Source: Phytoseiulus persimilis
Taxonomy: Eukaryota > Arthropoda > Arachnida > Mesostigmata > Phytoseiidae
DNA length: 64,000 bases
Reading direction: 5' to 3'
Assembly (NCBI GenBank): GCA_037576195.1
Contig: CM075103.1
Coordinates: 22,382,001 to 22,446,000 of the forward strand
Shown here: positions 55,516-64,000 of the stretch, in pieces
Numbering within the stretch: position 1 is the stretch's first letter
Layout of the letters: every line of letters starts with the position of its first letter
Made by a program: the position numbers and the translations under genes
Notes under the pieces: generated by a model
Told to the model about the DNA's origin: nothing
The model's database searches: none
What the model saw: the letters and a program-made list of their open reading frames with translations, nothing else

Positions 55516-58378
55516 TTTTTTTTTTTTTTTGTTGTTGTGGGGGTTTCGGTGAATGCCTGGTGCACATGCACTGCTGTAACCATGCAGCTAGTGTGAGACT
55601 TGCAAACTCACTAAACACCGTATTCCCCCCGTCCCTCTTCGGGTCGGAAACCTGCCGAGCAATTACTTCGAAGTCCGAAGAGGGGGGCACCTGCAAGTTG
55701 CTCTGGATTCCAGAGGTTCTTCATCCGCGTGGCGTGAATGTTCCCGAACCGAAGGCGGCCTACTCGGCAGGCTGTTCGTCATCCCCGAAGAGCGACGCGC
55801 CAAGACCTGAGAAAACATACGGGGACGATTGGTCACTAGAACCCACTCCTCCCTCCGTCCCGTCCTGGCTGGCCTGACGGGCCATCTGTGACACCAAAGC
55901 CAACCGCCTGGAATCCTCCAACCGTTTTTTTGCACGCATCATTCTATTGAGGTACCCTATCCCTTCGTTCCAGGCGGCGACAGAGCCTAACATATATCCA
56001 AGTAACTCCCTCACCTGCAGGCCTCTGACTTCGGCTGAACTTACGTTCCGGGCCTCCTGCAGGGCGGAACAATGCGAAACCGTGTGTTCCACATCGTCCG
56101 GTACGCCCGAATCGCAGAGAACGCAAGTTGTTGAACTAGCTTTCCCGATCCTGGCCATGTAGGTTTGAAACTGACCGTGGCCGGTCAGAACCTGCGTGGC
56201 TTCGCAGGATAGCTCGCTGCCAGGGCGGTTGAACCACTCACCGAGGTCCGGGATCAAGTGCCTCGTCCATGCTCCCGTGAGCGCCTCCTCAGGCCTTACC
56301 GAGGTCCACTCCTCTTCCCATATGCGCATTGTTGCCTCTCGGGCGTGTACGAGGTCGAAGTTTTGAGCCGTGTAGTGCGAGCGCCGTTCCCCCGCCAGGA
56401 GGTCCCAAGGCAGCGTCCGAGCAAGCACCAGGAGTGCGTCCGTCGAGACCGTCCGGTATGCCCGGCATACCCTGATAGCCAGTTTCCGCTGGGCCGACCG
56501 CAACTTCATCCGGTTGTGCCTCGTTCGCAAAGCCAAGTCGCTCCAAACGGACGCCGCGTACATAGCCATGCTTTCGGCCACTGAGGCCAGCAGTCTTCGG
56601 TTTTCCTCCGAGCACCCTCCGCAGCGCGGTAAGATTCGTCCAAGGTTCAGGGAGACCCGCTGCACTCCGAGGCATATCTTGTTGATATGCGCATTTCCGG
56701 TGAGTGCGGCGTCGAGGACAGTCCCGAGATATTTCGCAGACTTCTTGATCTCTACGAGGTGTCCGTCCACCACGAGGCCGCCAAAGGCGCTCGTCCGTTT
56801 CCGGCCTGACAGGAAGAGGGCCTCAGTCTTGGCAGGCGCGAGCTTCAGATGGCGGGAATTCATCCACTCTACCACCCGTGCACGAGCTTCATCCGCCCTC
56901 TCCTTTAGGGTGACCAGATCCCGTGCCGTTACCAGCAGAGCGAAGTCGTCGGCATAGCCAATCGTCTCTACTCCTTCGGGCTGGTTCATTTCCAGAAACC
57001 CGTCATAGGCGAGATTCCAGAGAGTCGGTCCGAGGATCGATCCCTGGGGGACACCAGCGGTGACCTCGTAGCTCCGTCCACCCGCTTCCAGCCAGCGGTT
57101 CGCGAGATAATCCGAGAGTAGCCTGCAGAGGTATTGGGAGAAACCCTTGCCCGTTAAGCTATCCATGATTACCCCCCAGTTGGCCGAGTTGAATGCGTTC
57201 TTGACGTCCAGGAGTATGAGAAGTACGAAGTTCCTCGTCTTCGACGTGCCTTTCTCCCTCTCCGTCCTGGCGCGTTGCAGAACTGCTTCCAGAGCTCCAA
57301 GAGTTGACCTGCCCTTCCTGAAGCCATATTGCCTATCCGATAGAGCGCTCTTAGTGCCTATTTCGTGCTCGATCCTTTGCAGAATGATGTACTCGAAAAT
57401 TTTGCCCAGAGCGTTAAGGAGGCATATGGGACGAAATTTCCCCGTGACCCCTGGCTTTGGTATCAGCGCGAGAAGCGCCCTTTTCCAGATCCCCGGGAAT
57501 CTACCCTCCTTTAGACACCTAGTGAAGAGCTTCCTAATCTTACCCCCGCCCTCGGTGACCAGCATCTTGGCCACCGACGGTGGAATCCCGTCGGGTCCGG
57601 GCGCCTTACCGCCGGCGAGGCGCTCTTTGGCCCAGGTCAGCTCATCGTCCGAAACCTCCGGGACGTCTTCGTCGTCGACCTGGAACGAGCGAGGGGGCCT
57701 CGCGACCTGGGTTGGGAAAAGTTCGTGGACGGTGGAGTCCAGAATGTCCGGGGGGATCGCAGGGGGCCTCTTGCGAAGCTTCCCCATGACCACCCGGTAG
57801 GGTAGCCCCCAAACATCTTTGTCAACCGCCCCGATCAGTTCCTTCCATTTGTCTCTTTTCGCTTTCCGAATCAGTCCACGGAGGCCCTCGGCGGCGCGTT
57901 TGTAACGCTCGACTTCGGGCGGTGGCCGCAGGTTCTGTTCGTTCTCGTCCGCCAAGCCGTTGCGCCGTCTCTCTCGTTTCCGAAAGCCGTACGCTCTCGT
58001 CATGGCTCTGTTGAGTCGGTTGCAGGTAACCCGGGTGGCCGCGATCTGCTCTGTCCACCAGAACTTGGGTTTGTGAGCTCCCGTGTACGGTCCCGAGCTC
58101 GGGCCAGATTTCCGACAGGCCGTTTCCATTATGCTCTGGAGGTCGTCGGCGGTCGCCGTATCGTCGCCCAGACTCTCGCATCCCTCGGCAAGTGAGGCAC
58201 GGAGGACGGTTTTGTTCAACCTCCGCAGCTGCAACGTCTTGCGCTGGGCTACTGGTGCACGAATTTCGTCAGCCAGGGAAACCTCGAAGTAGAGGTACCT
58301 GTGGTCGCTCTGACTGTCTTCCTCCAGGACCCTCCACTCAGAGACCACGCCGATCATCTCTTCTGAAACAAGAGAATG
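55516..58378 (-). mobile_element. 5'-truncated R1-like non-LTR retrotransposon, recent insertion
   Basis: Antisense 2863-bp insertion starting with a poly(T) run (its poly(A) tail) and flanked by ACGCCGACACT at 55506-55516 and 58379-58389, an 11-bp target duplication. Removing it joins the copia RNase H frame perfectly (ITPT to LRVDNTA). It is truncated inside the endonuclease; the RT is intact. R1 elements proper target 28S rDNA, whereas this family clearly inserts elsewhere. Confidence 0.92.
55760..58357 (-). CDS. R1-like ORF2: end of endonuclease, intact reverse transcriptase, zinc knuckle
   Basis: An unbroken 865-codon frame. It starts with the endonuclease end (QSDHRYLYFEV, the SDH motif). 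RT motifs follow: GGKAPGPDGIPPS, PKPGVTGKFRPICLL, DRQYGFRKGRSTLGAL, LLDVKNAFNSANW (catalytic Asp), TAGVPQGSILGPTLW, TIGYADDFALL (catalytic Asp pair), LAPAKTEALF and KYLGTVLD. The C-terminus has CVLCDSGVPDDVEHTVSHC, the R1-clade zinc knuckle. The start codon is only the first Met after truncation; the native protein was longer. No stop or frameshift is seen, so the insertion is young. Alone it could not encode the endonuclease. Confidence 0.9.
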   Translation of the reverse strand: MIGVVSEWRVLEEDSQSDHRYLYFEVSLADEIRAPVAQRKTLQLRRLNKTVLRASLAEGCESLGDDTATADDLQSIMETACRKSGPSSGPYTGAHKPKFWWTEQIAATRVTCNRLNRAMTRAYGFRKRERRRNGLADENEQNLRPPPEVERYKRAAEGLRGLIRKAKRDKWKELIGAVDKDVWGLPYRVVMGKLRKRPPAIPPDILDSTVHELFPTQVARPPRSFQVDDEDVPEVSDDELTWAKERLAGGKAPGPDGIPPSVAKMLVTEGGGKIRKLFTRCLKEGRFPGIWKRALLALIPKPGVTGKFRPICLLNALGKIFEYIILQRIEHEIGTKSALSDRQYGFRKGRSTLGALEAVLQRARTEREKGTSKTRNFVLLILLDVKNAFNSANWGVIMDSLTGKGFSQYLCRLLSDYLANRWLEAGGRSYEVTAGVPQGSILGPTLWNLAYDGFLEMNQPEGVETIGYADDFALLVTARDLVTLKERADEARARVVEWMNSRHLKLAPAKTEALFLSGRKRTSAFGGLVVDGHLVEIKKSAKYLGTVLDAALTGNAHINKICLGVQRVSLNLGRILPRCGGCSEENRRLLASVAESMAMYAASVWSDLALRTRHNRMKLRSAQRKLAIRVCRAYRTVSTDALLVLARTLPWDLLAGERRSHYTAQNFDLVHAREATMRIWEEEWTSVRPEEALTGAWTRHLIPDLGEWFNRPGSELSCEATQVLTGHGQFQTYMARIGKASSTTCVLCDSGVPDDVEHTVSHCSALQEARNVSSAEVRGLQVRELLGYMLGSVAAWNEGIGYLNRMMRAKKRLEDSRRLALVSQMARQASQDGTEGGVGSSDQSSPYVFSGLGASLFGDDEQPAE

Positions 58379-58623
58379 ACGCCGACACTACGAGTAGACA
58401 ACACCGCCTGTATCCAGCTTCTCACCGAGAACCAGGTAACACGGCGTTCCAAACACATTGAGACTCGTGAGTTCTGGCCTAGAGGAAAGATTGAAAATGG
58501 AGAATCCAATATAGTCCATTGCCCTTCAAAGTTAAACATTTCTGATTTGGGAACCAAAGCCCTACCAGAAACTCAATTCGTCCGCTTACGAAATCTTGCC
58601 GGTTACAGAAAAGATGCAACTTA
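58374..58623 (+). pseudogene. Copia RNase H, distal part
   Basis: Continues the copia frame after the R1-like insertion: LRVDNTACIQLLTEN, RRSKHIETREFW, HCPSKLNISDLGTKAL, the canonical copia RNase H end (the DN-x-AI, KHID and ADxxTK blocks). It ends at TAA 58621. Confidence 0.85.
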
Positions 58624-59029
58624 AGATGTTCATGATCACAATCATGATAGCGACCAAGGTCGCCGCGTACTTCGAATACGCTAAAGACTGTGCGCCCATC
58701 TGCAATTGGCATCACCTAAAGTTGTGTGTATGCATCCGGACGGAAATGTTCAGGGTGGATCAGACATTTGGATAGATTATTACAACTTTACCCACAACAA
58801 GCTGCCGCAGCCAGTTCCGACTCCAACGAATGGACTAAATTTCATTCAGCTGTATGCAGGCATATTGACTGTGCTGGTACTTCCCTAGGTGATATACAGC
58901 TTGTTCGTCTGCACAAATCAAGCTTTACGCCGACGAGCGTATCAGCAGCTTGGGACAGAACAGCGCCCACAGTCAATAGAGGAACCAAGCCCTGAATCTC
59001 CTTACAGTACAACTGTTATGAACATTTGA
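58624..59029 (+). other. Unassigned stretch after copia pol
   Basis: An LTR would be expected here, but no match to the candidate 5' LTR was seen. A plus frame (58706-58888) reads IWIDYYNFTH and FIQLYAGILTVLVLP, hydrophobic enough for a membrane helix, and continues past one TAG with a polar tail ending at 59029. AATAAA occurs at about 59041. It could be a fragment of a host or element membrane protein. I cannot assign it. Confidence 0.3.
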
Positions 59030-59908
59030 CTAATAGTAAAATAAATAATCTTCTCTTTGTTCAAATTGAAAATTTACTCTCCACGCAATGAAATTACGAT
59101 GACCATCACAAACTTGTCGAATCTTTGAATGCTCCTCATCCAAAACATGGTCATCCTTCTTGTATGGGAGAACAAGTAGATGATAATTGAGTCTGGTCAT
59201 TCGTTTTACAAGAACACAGGTCCGATCTACAATGGATCTGCAAAATCGGTTGTATGAAATGATTTCACATTGATACCTATTAGATGGTATGTGGAAGATC
59301 ATGGGGGAACTTCAGGTGGCGGAGCACTGGTAGTGGTCGGTTGAGGCGTTGAGTACTCTGAAGAGACCACTGCTGAGGTTGTCTCAGTAGAAGAGGCTAC
59401 CATTTTCTGTACAAAGCTCTCGTCAGCAATTGATGAGACAGTGGTACCAAGAGAAGAATTCTCGAATGCAGGCCGTTGAGTCGTAGTAGATGTTGAAGGC
59501 TTACTGGCTGGTTTTGGGGTTGTTGTTGTTGAGGTAGTTGTCGAAGTCATGACTTTGATCATTGGGTCCGAATGGTTGAGGAAGTGGTCGTTGTGAGCAG
59601 AGACGATGGCTGTGTTGAAGGATGAGAAATCGTTCTCAAGTTTGCTCTGACCGATGATAGGTTGGAATCACTTCCTTGGAGATCAAAATTGGAGTTAACT
59701 CCAAATACTGAAGGAACATAAGATTGGCCATTCAGGCCACGTGGAGGCAAACGTTGATTTGAAAATACAGCATTTTCAAAAGACCTTGGTGGAAGAGTTG
59801 TAACACTCACACTCATGGGCTTAGAAAAGGCACTACTGTGGATTATTGGTCGTTGTGACCGAATTGGAGATCGGTGGTACCGATCAGGAATGCGATCGGG
59901 TTGTCACT
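59030..59908 (-). pseudogene. Ser/Thr/Pro-rich minus-strand frames, three linked pieces
   Basis: Minus-strand frames 59908-59559, 59562-59299 and 59302-59030 abut end to end, each next one a -1 shift and overlapping the previous stop by ATGA. The first ends in a TTTTSSTIRTQ run. The second is almost wholly Thr/Ser/Pro with mucin-like repeats. The third is an ordinary 90-residue sequence with four Cys. The low-complexity character continuing across the first junction suggests one mucin-like protein broken by frameshifts, or exons with unrecognised splicing. Bacterial-style coupling is not expected here. No family recognised. Confidence 0.35.
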
Positions 59909-60064
59909 CCTCTATACTCAGAAAAGTATGGCCAGATCGATCTCGGAATCACTTCCCTAGACTCCAAGAAGTACGGTCAAGATCGATCCCGGAATCTCAT
60001 CCATGGACCCCGGTCCCGCACGCACCTCGTATGCGTGTCATCCTTCCACCGGGTGCTTGAGTAT

Positions 60065-60222
60065 ACCAGAAACAATAATAATCACAATAATAAAAATAAT
60101 AGTTATCATATACATGGATATAGTCATCACAATCATGAGAATTTTCATAATCATACTTTGACCATGATTTTTAATCATAATCAAGATGTGATTAATAATC
60201 ATGATTATGATTACGCCCATCT
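60065..60222. repeat. AT-rich CAT/AAT low-complexity tract
   Basis: Imperfect interspersed AAT, CAT and CATGATT units, partly self-complementary (ATCATGATTATGATT near the end). The plus frame across it (59846-60226) is therefore Asn/His-rich and is not taken as a gene. Just upstream, 59925-60000 holds two imperfect copies of a 38-bp unit beginning AAGTATGGCCAGATCGAT / AAGTACGGTCAAGATCGAT. Confidence 0.6.
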
Positions 60223-60239
60223 CTGAACCATGGTCAGAT

Positions 60240-61700
60240 ATGTCCCGGAATCACCCCTCCAAACTTGTAAAAAGTATGTTGTAAAGCGTACTGTCACCCG
60301 CAAAGCTGTGGATGGGGTTTGAGGTGGAGACTAGGAGATCATTGATATGCGTCAGAAAGAGAGTTGGAGAGAGTACTGAACCCTGGGGTACGCCCGCATC
60401 TAATGAGTGAGACCTGGAGAGAGCACCATCGGCCATAACCTTCATGTAGCGGTGACTGAGAAAACTTGAGATCCAGTTACAGAGCTTCGGCTGGATTCCG
60501 AAAGAGGGCAGCTTGTGGAGGAGAGCTGAATGCCAAACTCTATCAAATGCCTTGGAGATATCAAGGGCAACGGCAATAGTCTCGCCGTATTTTTCGATAT
60601 TTTCGTTCCAGAGGTGGGTTGTATGGGGGCAAAAGATCACCAGTGGAGCGACCTCTTCGGAAGCCATACTGACGATGACTAATGAGGGAAGGTTGTTCGA
60701 GATGGGAGAGGAGCTGGCCATTGATGGCTTTTTGGCCATAACTTTGGACAGAATGGAGGCTAGTGAAACGGGACGATAATTAGAGGGCAGGGATTTGTCA
60801 CCCTTCTTGGGGATAGGTTTGACGAGGGCAAGCTTCCAGCAATCTGAGAAGATGCCGGAATTGAAGGAAAGATAAAAAAAGTCTACAGAGGATAGGAGTC
60901 AGTTCGGGGGCGCAATTTTTGAGAACTATTGCAGGGATACCATCAGGGCCTTGAGCCTTGGAAACATCGAGGGAACTGAGAATTTCGCGGATCGAAGACT
61001 GGTTGAACGAAATTCATGTCATGGATGGTGGTACGCGAGAAGGAGGGGGGGGGGATTTGATTGGGGGCATCAAGATTGGAATTTTCTGCAAAGACCCCAG
61101 CGAGGGCGTTTGCCTTATCTTCGGGAGTTGTTGCAAGAGAACCATCGGGCTTGGAGAGAGATGGAAATGCACTTGTTGAGAAATTTTTGCGGATAGCTTT
61201 CGTCAGTGACCAGAAGGGGCGGCTTCCACTGGGACACGATGTTAGTCTCTGGGCAATGGATTGTATATGGGAGTTCTTTGAATTTTCGATTCGAGTTTTG
61301 CAAGCATTACGAGCCTGCCTGAAAACAGAGTAGGTGGAAGGATTTGGCTGAGATTTCCATGCTTTATGAGCCGTGTTCTTGTTTCGAACAGCTGGAGAGC
61401 ATTGCTGATTGAACCAGGGTTTGGAATTGGGGGGAGTTTCGCTGGTAGAGTGGGGAATGAACAGCTCCATGCCGAATAGGATAATGTCAGTTATGGCCTG
61501 TGCACATGAAGAGATATCCGATGATTTTAAACAATGGAAATCCCAGGGAAAGGAGGAGAAGAATGTACGCAGGTTCTGGGCAGCTTTTTTCGATCGCTTC
61601 AAAAGGGTTTGCCGGATCCATTTTTCAACTCCTGAGTCCTCTCTGAGGGCTCATTGCCCGAGCTGGTCCCGACGTCTGCCCTCGCACACTGCGCTCGAGT
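60240..61700 (-). mobile_element. Jockey/CR1-like non-LTR retrotransposon, decayed, antisense
   Basis: Minus-strand pieces: 61602-60943 (linker between endonuclease and RT, with WFNQQCSPAVRNKN and FWSLTKAIRKNF), an unframed RT start around 60950-60760 and RT proper at 60739-60251 (VALDISKAFDRVWH catalytic block, DAGVPQGSVLSPT, HINDL, AGDSTLY). The FADD site is altered to GDST and the element ends there. Shares about 90% identity with the fragment at 11158-11320. Confidence 0.8.
60251..60739 (-). pseudogene. Non-LTR reverse transcriptase, palm fragment
   Basis: A 162-codon frame with the catalytic-Asp block ALDISKAFDRVWHSALLHKL and the QGSVLSPTLF block. The second catalytic motif reads AGDSTLY instead of FADDTTLY, so the site is destroyed. 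Confidence 0.8.
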
Positions 61701-62415
61701 ACATTTGAGCCCTGCTTGCCTAGGTGATCACACAAACAAATCTGGACTTTTTTTTGGAACGGCATACTTCTCGATTCTATGATTCAGAAGTGCTAACAGG
61801 GGGTCACAATCCCAGCTCCGCCGGGACCGAAGAGTGGGGACGATTCAATACAGTTAGACCCGTAGAGGCTCTTTGCTAGAAGAAACTCACGACCTTGAAT
61901 ACGGAAAATCCATGGAAACGAAAACTTCGAATGTGGCAGATGCTTTATCCCTTCCTAGCAGCATATTGCATGATGCTTTCGTCATTTCGGTGACGTGCTG
62001 CTGTCCCGATTCGCAGAGAAACCCTTGAGTAGCATTTTTCACTCCATCCAGGGAGGACGCAGTCAGAGTCCCTATTCAGATTGATAAATGAACTATTCTT
62101 TTCACGCCTGGAACTGTGAATTTCCCACTCGGAAAGGATGAAACATCTGCCACATTCGGAATTTTCGCTGTCATGAAAATTTGTTCAAGGTCGTGAGATT
62201 CTCCTCGCAAATTGCCTCCCAGAGTCTAACTGTATTGAATCTCCTTCACACTGCGGTTCCGGGATTGCGACGCCCTCTCAAATGAATTCGAGCGTAGTTT
62301 GCGAGGGCAGAAGTCGGGATCGGCTCGAGCTATGAGCCCTCAGAGAGGATTCAGGAGGTGATGAATGGATCCGGCGAACTCTTTTGAAGAAATCGAAGAA
62401 AGCTGCCCAGAACCG
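61572..62415. repeat. Large imperfect palindrome
   Basis: The left arm (61572-61955) and right arm (about 62135-62415) are reverse complements at roughly 80% identity, separated by about 180 bp. Matching landmarks: GGCAGCTTT(T/C)TTCGAT at 61579 with its complement at 62394; CTGCCCTCGCA at 61676 with 62311; CAATACAGTTAGAC at 61844 with 62233; TCACGACCTTGAA at 61888 with 62188; GAATGTGGCAGATG at 61927 with 62148. The left arm has an extra segment of about 90 bp (61705-61800). The left arm overlaps the upstream part of the antisense non-LTR element, so the structure is two head-to-head copies of that region. Confidence 0.8.
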
Positions 62416-62712
62416 GTTCCGGGCTCAGAACCGATCCCGGAACCGGTTCCAGATCGCTCGGAACCGATTCTGAAAGTCCGGAACCGGTTCCAGGCTGCTC
62501 AGAACCAGTTCTGAAAATCCAGAACCGGTTCCAGGCTGCTCAGAACCGGTTCTGAAAATCCGGAACCGGTTCCAGGCTGCTCAGATGCGGTTCTGAAAAT
62601 CCAGAACCGGTTCTGAAAATTGGGAACCGGTTTCAGGTCGCCTAGAACCGATTCTGAGAATCCAGAACCGGTTCCAGGTCGCCCAGAACCGGGTCCAGAA
62701 CCGGTTCCGTAG
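62405..62712. repeat. Minisatellite built on AACCGGTT
   Basis: Ten exact AACCGGTT octamers (at 62411, 62441, 62481, 62523, 62543, 62563, 62604, 62624, 62665, 62699), separated by TCCAGGCTGCTCAG or TCTGAAAATCC-type spacers, with degenerate copies between. The commonest period is about 40 bp. It begins where the right arm of the palindrome ends (GCCCAGAACCGG). Confidence 0.88.
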
Positions 62713-62729
62713 AACTGGTTCTCAATGAA

Positions 62730-62987
62730 GTGGAGATGATGGAATTGGCGTTCAGGAAAGTGTTGCAGAAAGTACCGGATACTTCTTTCGAGGTCATATT
62801 GGAATTGGGCGAAGAAACGCCGAATTTCGCATTTGTGCTCGTTGGTCGCACCTGTTACTCCGTATTCGGAAACATGTCAGTCACGGTTTCGGATCACTTT
62901 TTTACCCTGAGAAATACCGAGCTATCGTATCCCTCAAAGGACCGGCTCCGGGCATGTTTCGGGGATCGAGGATGGAGTAGCGAATAA
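62730..62987 (+). CDS. Small unrecognised ORF
   Basis: 85 codons from a non-ATG (GTG) start just after the minisatellite; the first in-frame ATG comes a few codons in. It contains FEVILELGEETPNFAFVLVGR and a SVFGNMSVTVSD segment, alternating hydrophobic like beta strands. No family recognised and no neighbouring exon seen; it may be chance. Confidence 0.2.
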   Translation: MEMMELAFRKVLQKVPDTSFEVILELGEETPNFAFVLVGRTCYSVFGNMSVTVSDHFFTLRNTELSYPSKDRLRACFGDRGWSSE

Positions 62988-62989
62988 GT

Positions 62990-64000
62990 GTGATTGAACA
63001 AGACTTCCTGGTGAATTACCGGGTTTCTTTCTCGCGTAGAATGCAGTCAAGCGAGCTCAAATTCGATGGAGCTCTGCTCAGAGAGAGAGGAAGGACCTCA
63101 ACCTGCCCCATGTCCGAGTTCCTTCGTCCCTCTATGAGTTGCCTCCATTAACCTGGGAACATTTCTCTTATCTGTTCTTCGAAATTAAGGAGGTTCCTCA
63201 TCATCATCATGCGGAGTACTCGTCGGCTGGGCACCTTTCAAAAAGGCCCAACCCCTGGTCAAACCAGCTCCTATCAAGCCACCATGCTTGACTCCCTCAA
63301 CTATGATCTCCAAACAGTTCTAAAATCGGGCTCAACCAATTCGACCCGGTTAAATTCTCTGTGGATACAGCTCATGATTCTCCTATTGTCCCGTCACGGG
63401 CATGGCCGTCGTGATTGACTCGCTGGTAGCTCGGCTTCCCAGCCCCAAGCCGAACACTCCAGTCCCCGAAGGTTTCCATATCTCTCATCGCCTTCTCTGT
63501 GCCGGATCAATCTCCGTTCAGTCTGCCTCGTCTCAGTTTGAATGATCGACCGCTCGCTAGGCCCGATCTTCCTCCGATCCGATCCGATCGCGGTTGACCC
63601 CATCATCGGAAATCTAACTCGGGCGTGAGACGGATCCCTGTGAACAATTTCCATTGAACATTCCCTCAAATGACTCGAGTCATAAAGCAGCAGTCGAGAT
63701 TTCGCTGTGAGATCCTGAGAGCCAATGCTATCACTCTAGTATTCGACTCTAACCCATCACTTGGGTTCATCCTTTGACCCAAACCTATCACATGAAGTCT
63801 ATCGTCACGGCTTGAGCAGGGATGGAGGAAAGGTTTGGCGATGGAAGCTTCCTTCCTGTCTCGATTTCAGTTCAATTTCATTTCTTCGAGATCAGCGTTC
63901 TCCGCTCGGCGGTTCTCTCCGGCACGTAAGCGATTATGGTTGATGGCTATAGATTGTTGATCTTTTCCCGATTTTCGAAAAAATCTTGAGAGACGATGGA
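62990..64000. other. Stretch without a recognised gene
   Basis: Only short frames (up to 91 codons) on both strands, none with a domain signature, tRNA box or repeat that I can match within the window. Confidence 0.45.

Larger units (their letters stand above)
50604..58623 (+). mobile_element. Ty1/copia retrotransposon carrying two nested insertions
   Basis: Gag, protease, integrase, RT and RNase H appear in copia order (integrase before RT). Inserted in it are a SINE (51814-52095), a GC-rich block (about 52930-53115) and a 2.9-kb R1-like element (55516-58378). Frameshifts and stop codons elsewhere, and a deletion around the RT YVDD site, show the element is dead. Confidence 0.9.

Noticed and set aside
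59299-59816. Operon-like translational coupling through ATGA overlaps
   Set aside because: The setting is eukaryotic. Overlapping ATGA at -1 frameshifts in a degenerate sequence is more simply explained by indels.
62405-62712. CRISPR array
   Set aside because: Repeats are short, variable, self-similar and contiguous, without unique spacers of constant length, and the genome is eukaryotic.

Overview
The window is eukaryotic and almost certainly arthropod. It holds one intron-containing host gene with short introns (91-168 bp), two long intronless host genes, and a dense layering of decayed Ty3/gypsy, BEL/Pao, Ty1/copia, jockey/CR1-like and R1-like retroelements, Tc1 and other DNA transposons, tRNA-derived SINEs and MITEs. 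Compact introns, intron loss in large genes and about half GC would suit a parasitiform (mesostigmatan) mite, but the sequence alone does not fix the species.

Host genes. The left end carries a complete METTL3 (m6A RNA methyltransferase catalytic subunit) gene. I could assemble it into nine exons with consistent phases and GT-AG junctions, giving 570 codons. About 2.2 kb downstream is a complete intronless NPC1-type sterol transporter (1238 codons, 4936-8652). A second NPC1 of exactly the same length (22109-25825) lies 17.2 kb further on. Both NPC1 copies sit inside a larger segmental duplication, seen at about 3718-13930 and 21171-30040, whose non-coding flanks have diverged far more than the NPC1 coding sequence. 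The two proteins differ at 35 positions by my count. These fall in tight clusters, chiefly in the N-terminal lumenal sterol-binding region, with runs of 180-290 identical residues between them.

Transposon landscape. Copy 1 of the duplication was invaded by a DNA transposon with long terminal inverted repeats (10507-13364). The spacer between copies carries a decayed Ty3/gypsy pol, non-LTR fragments and a Tc1 element that itself contains a 238-bp MITE with 40-bp perfect terminal inverted repeats. Copy 2 was invaded by a SINE and retroelement fragments. From 30.9 to 41.2 kb there is a nest: non-LTR element A is split by R1-like element B (ORF1 with CCHC knuckles, ORF2 with endonuclease and RT), which is split by an antisense R1-like fragment C. 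A BEL/Pao element fills 42.6-48.5 kb. A Ty1/copia element (50.6-58.6 kb) carries a SINE in gag (14-bp target duplication) and a 2.9-kb R1-like insertion in RNase H (11-bp target duplication) whose 865-codon RT frame is intact.

Unexplained items worth attention: the mosaic divergence of the NPC1 pair and loss of a TATA box in copy 2; a GC-rich uninterrupted 243-codon ORF (48640-49371, minus) of unknown family; a large palindrome (61572-62415) running into an AACCGGTT minisatellite; a 110-bp-arm foldback at 42.1-42.4 kb; and a serine/threonine-rich minus-strand reading frame in three linked pieces near 59 kb. I saw no CRISPR array, no bacterial-type operon and no stand-alone functional tRNA or rRNA gene.
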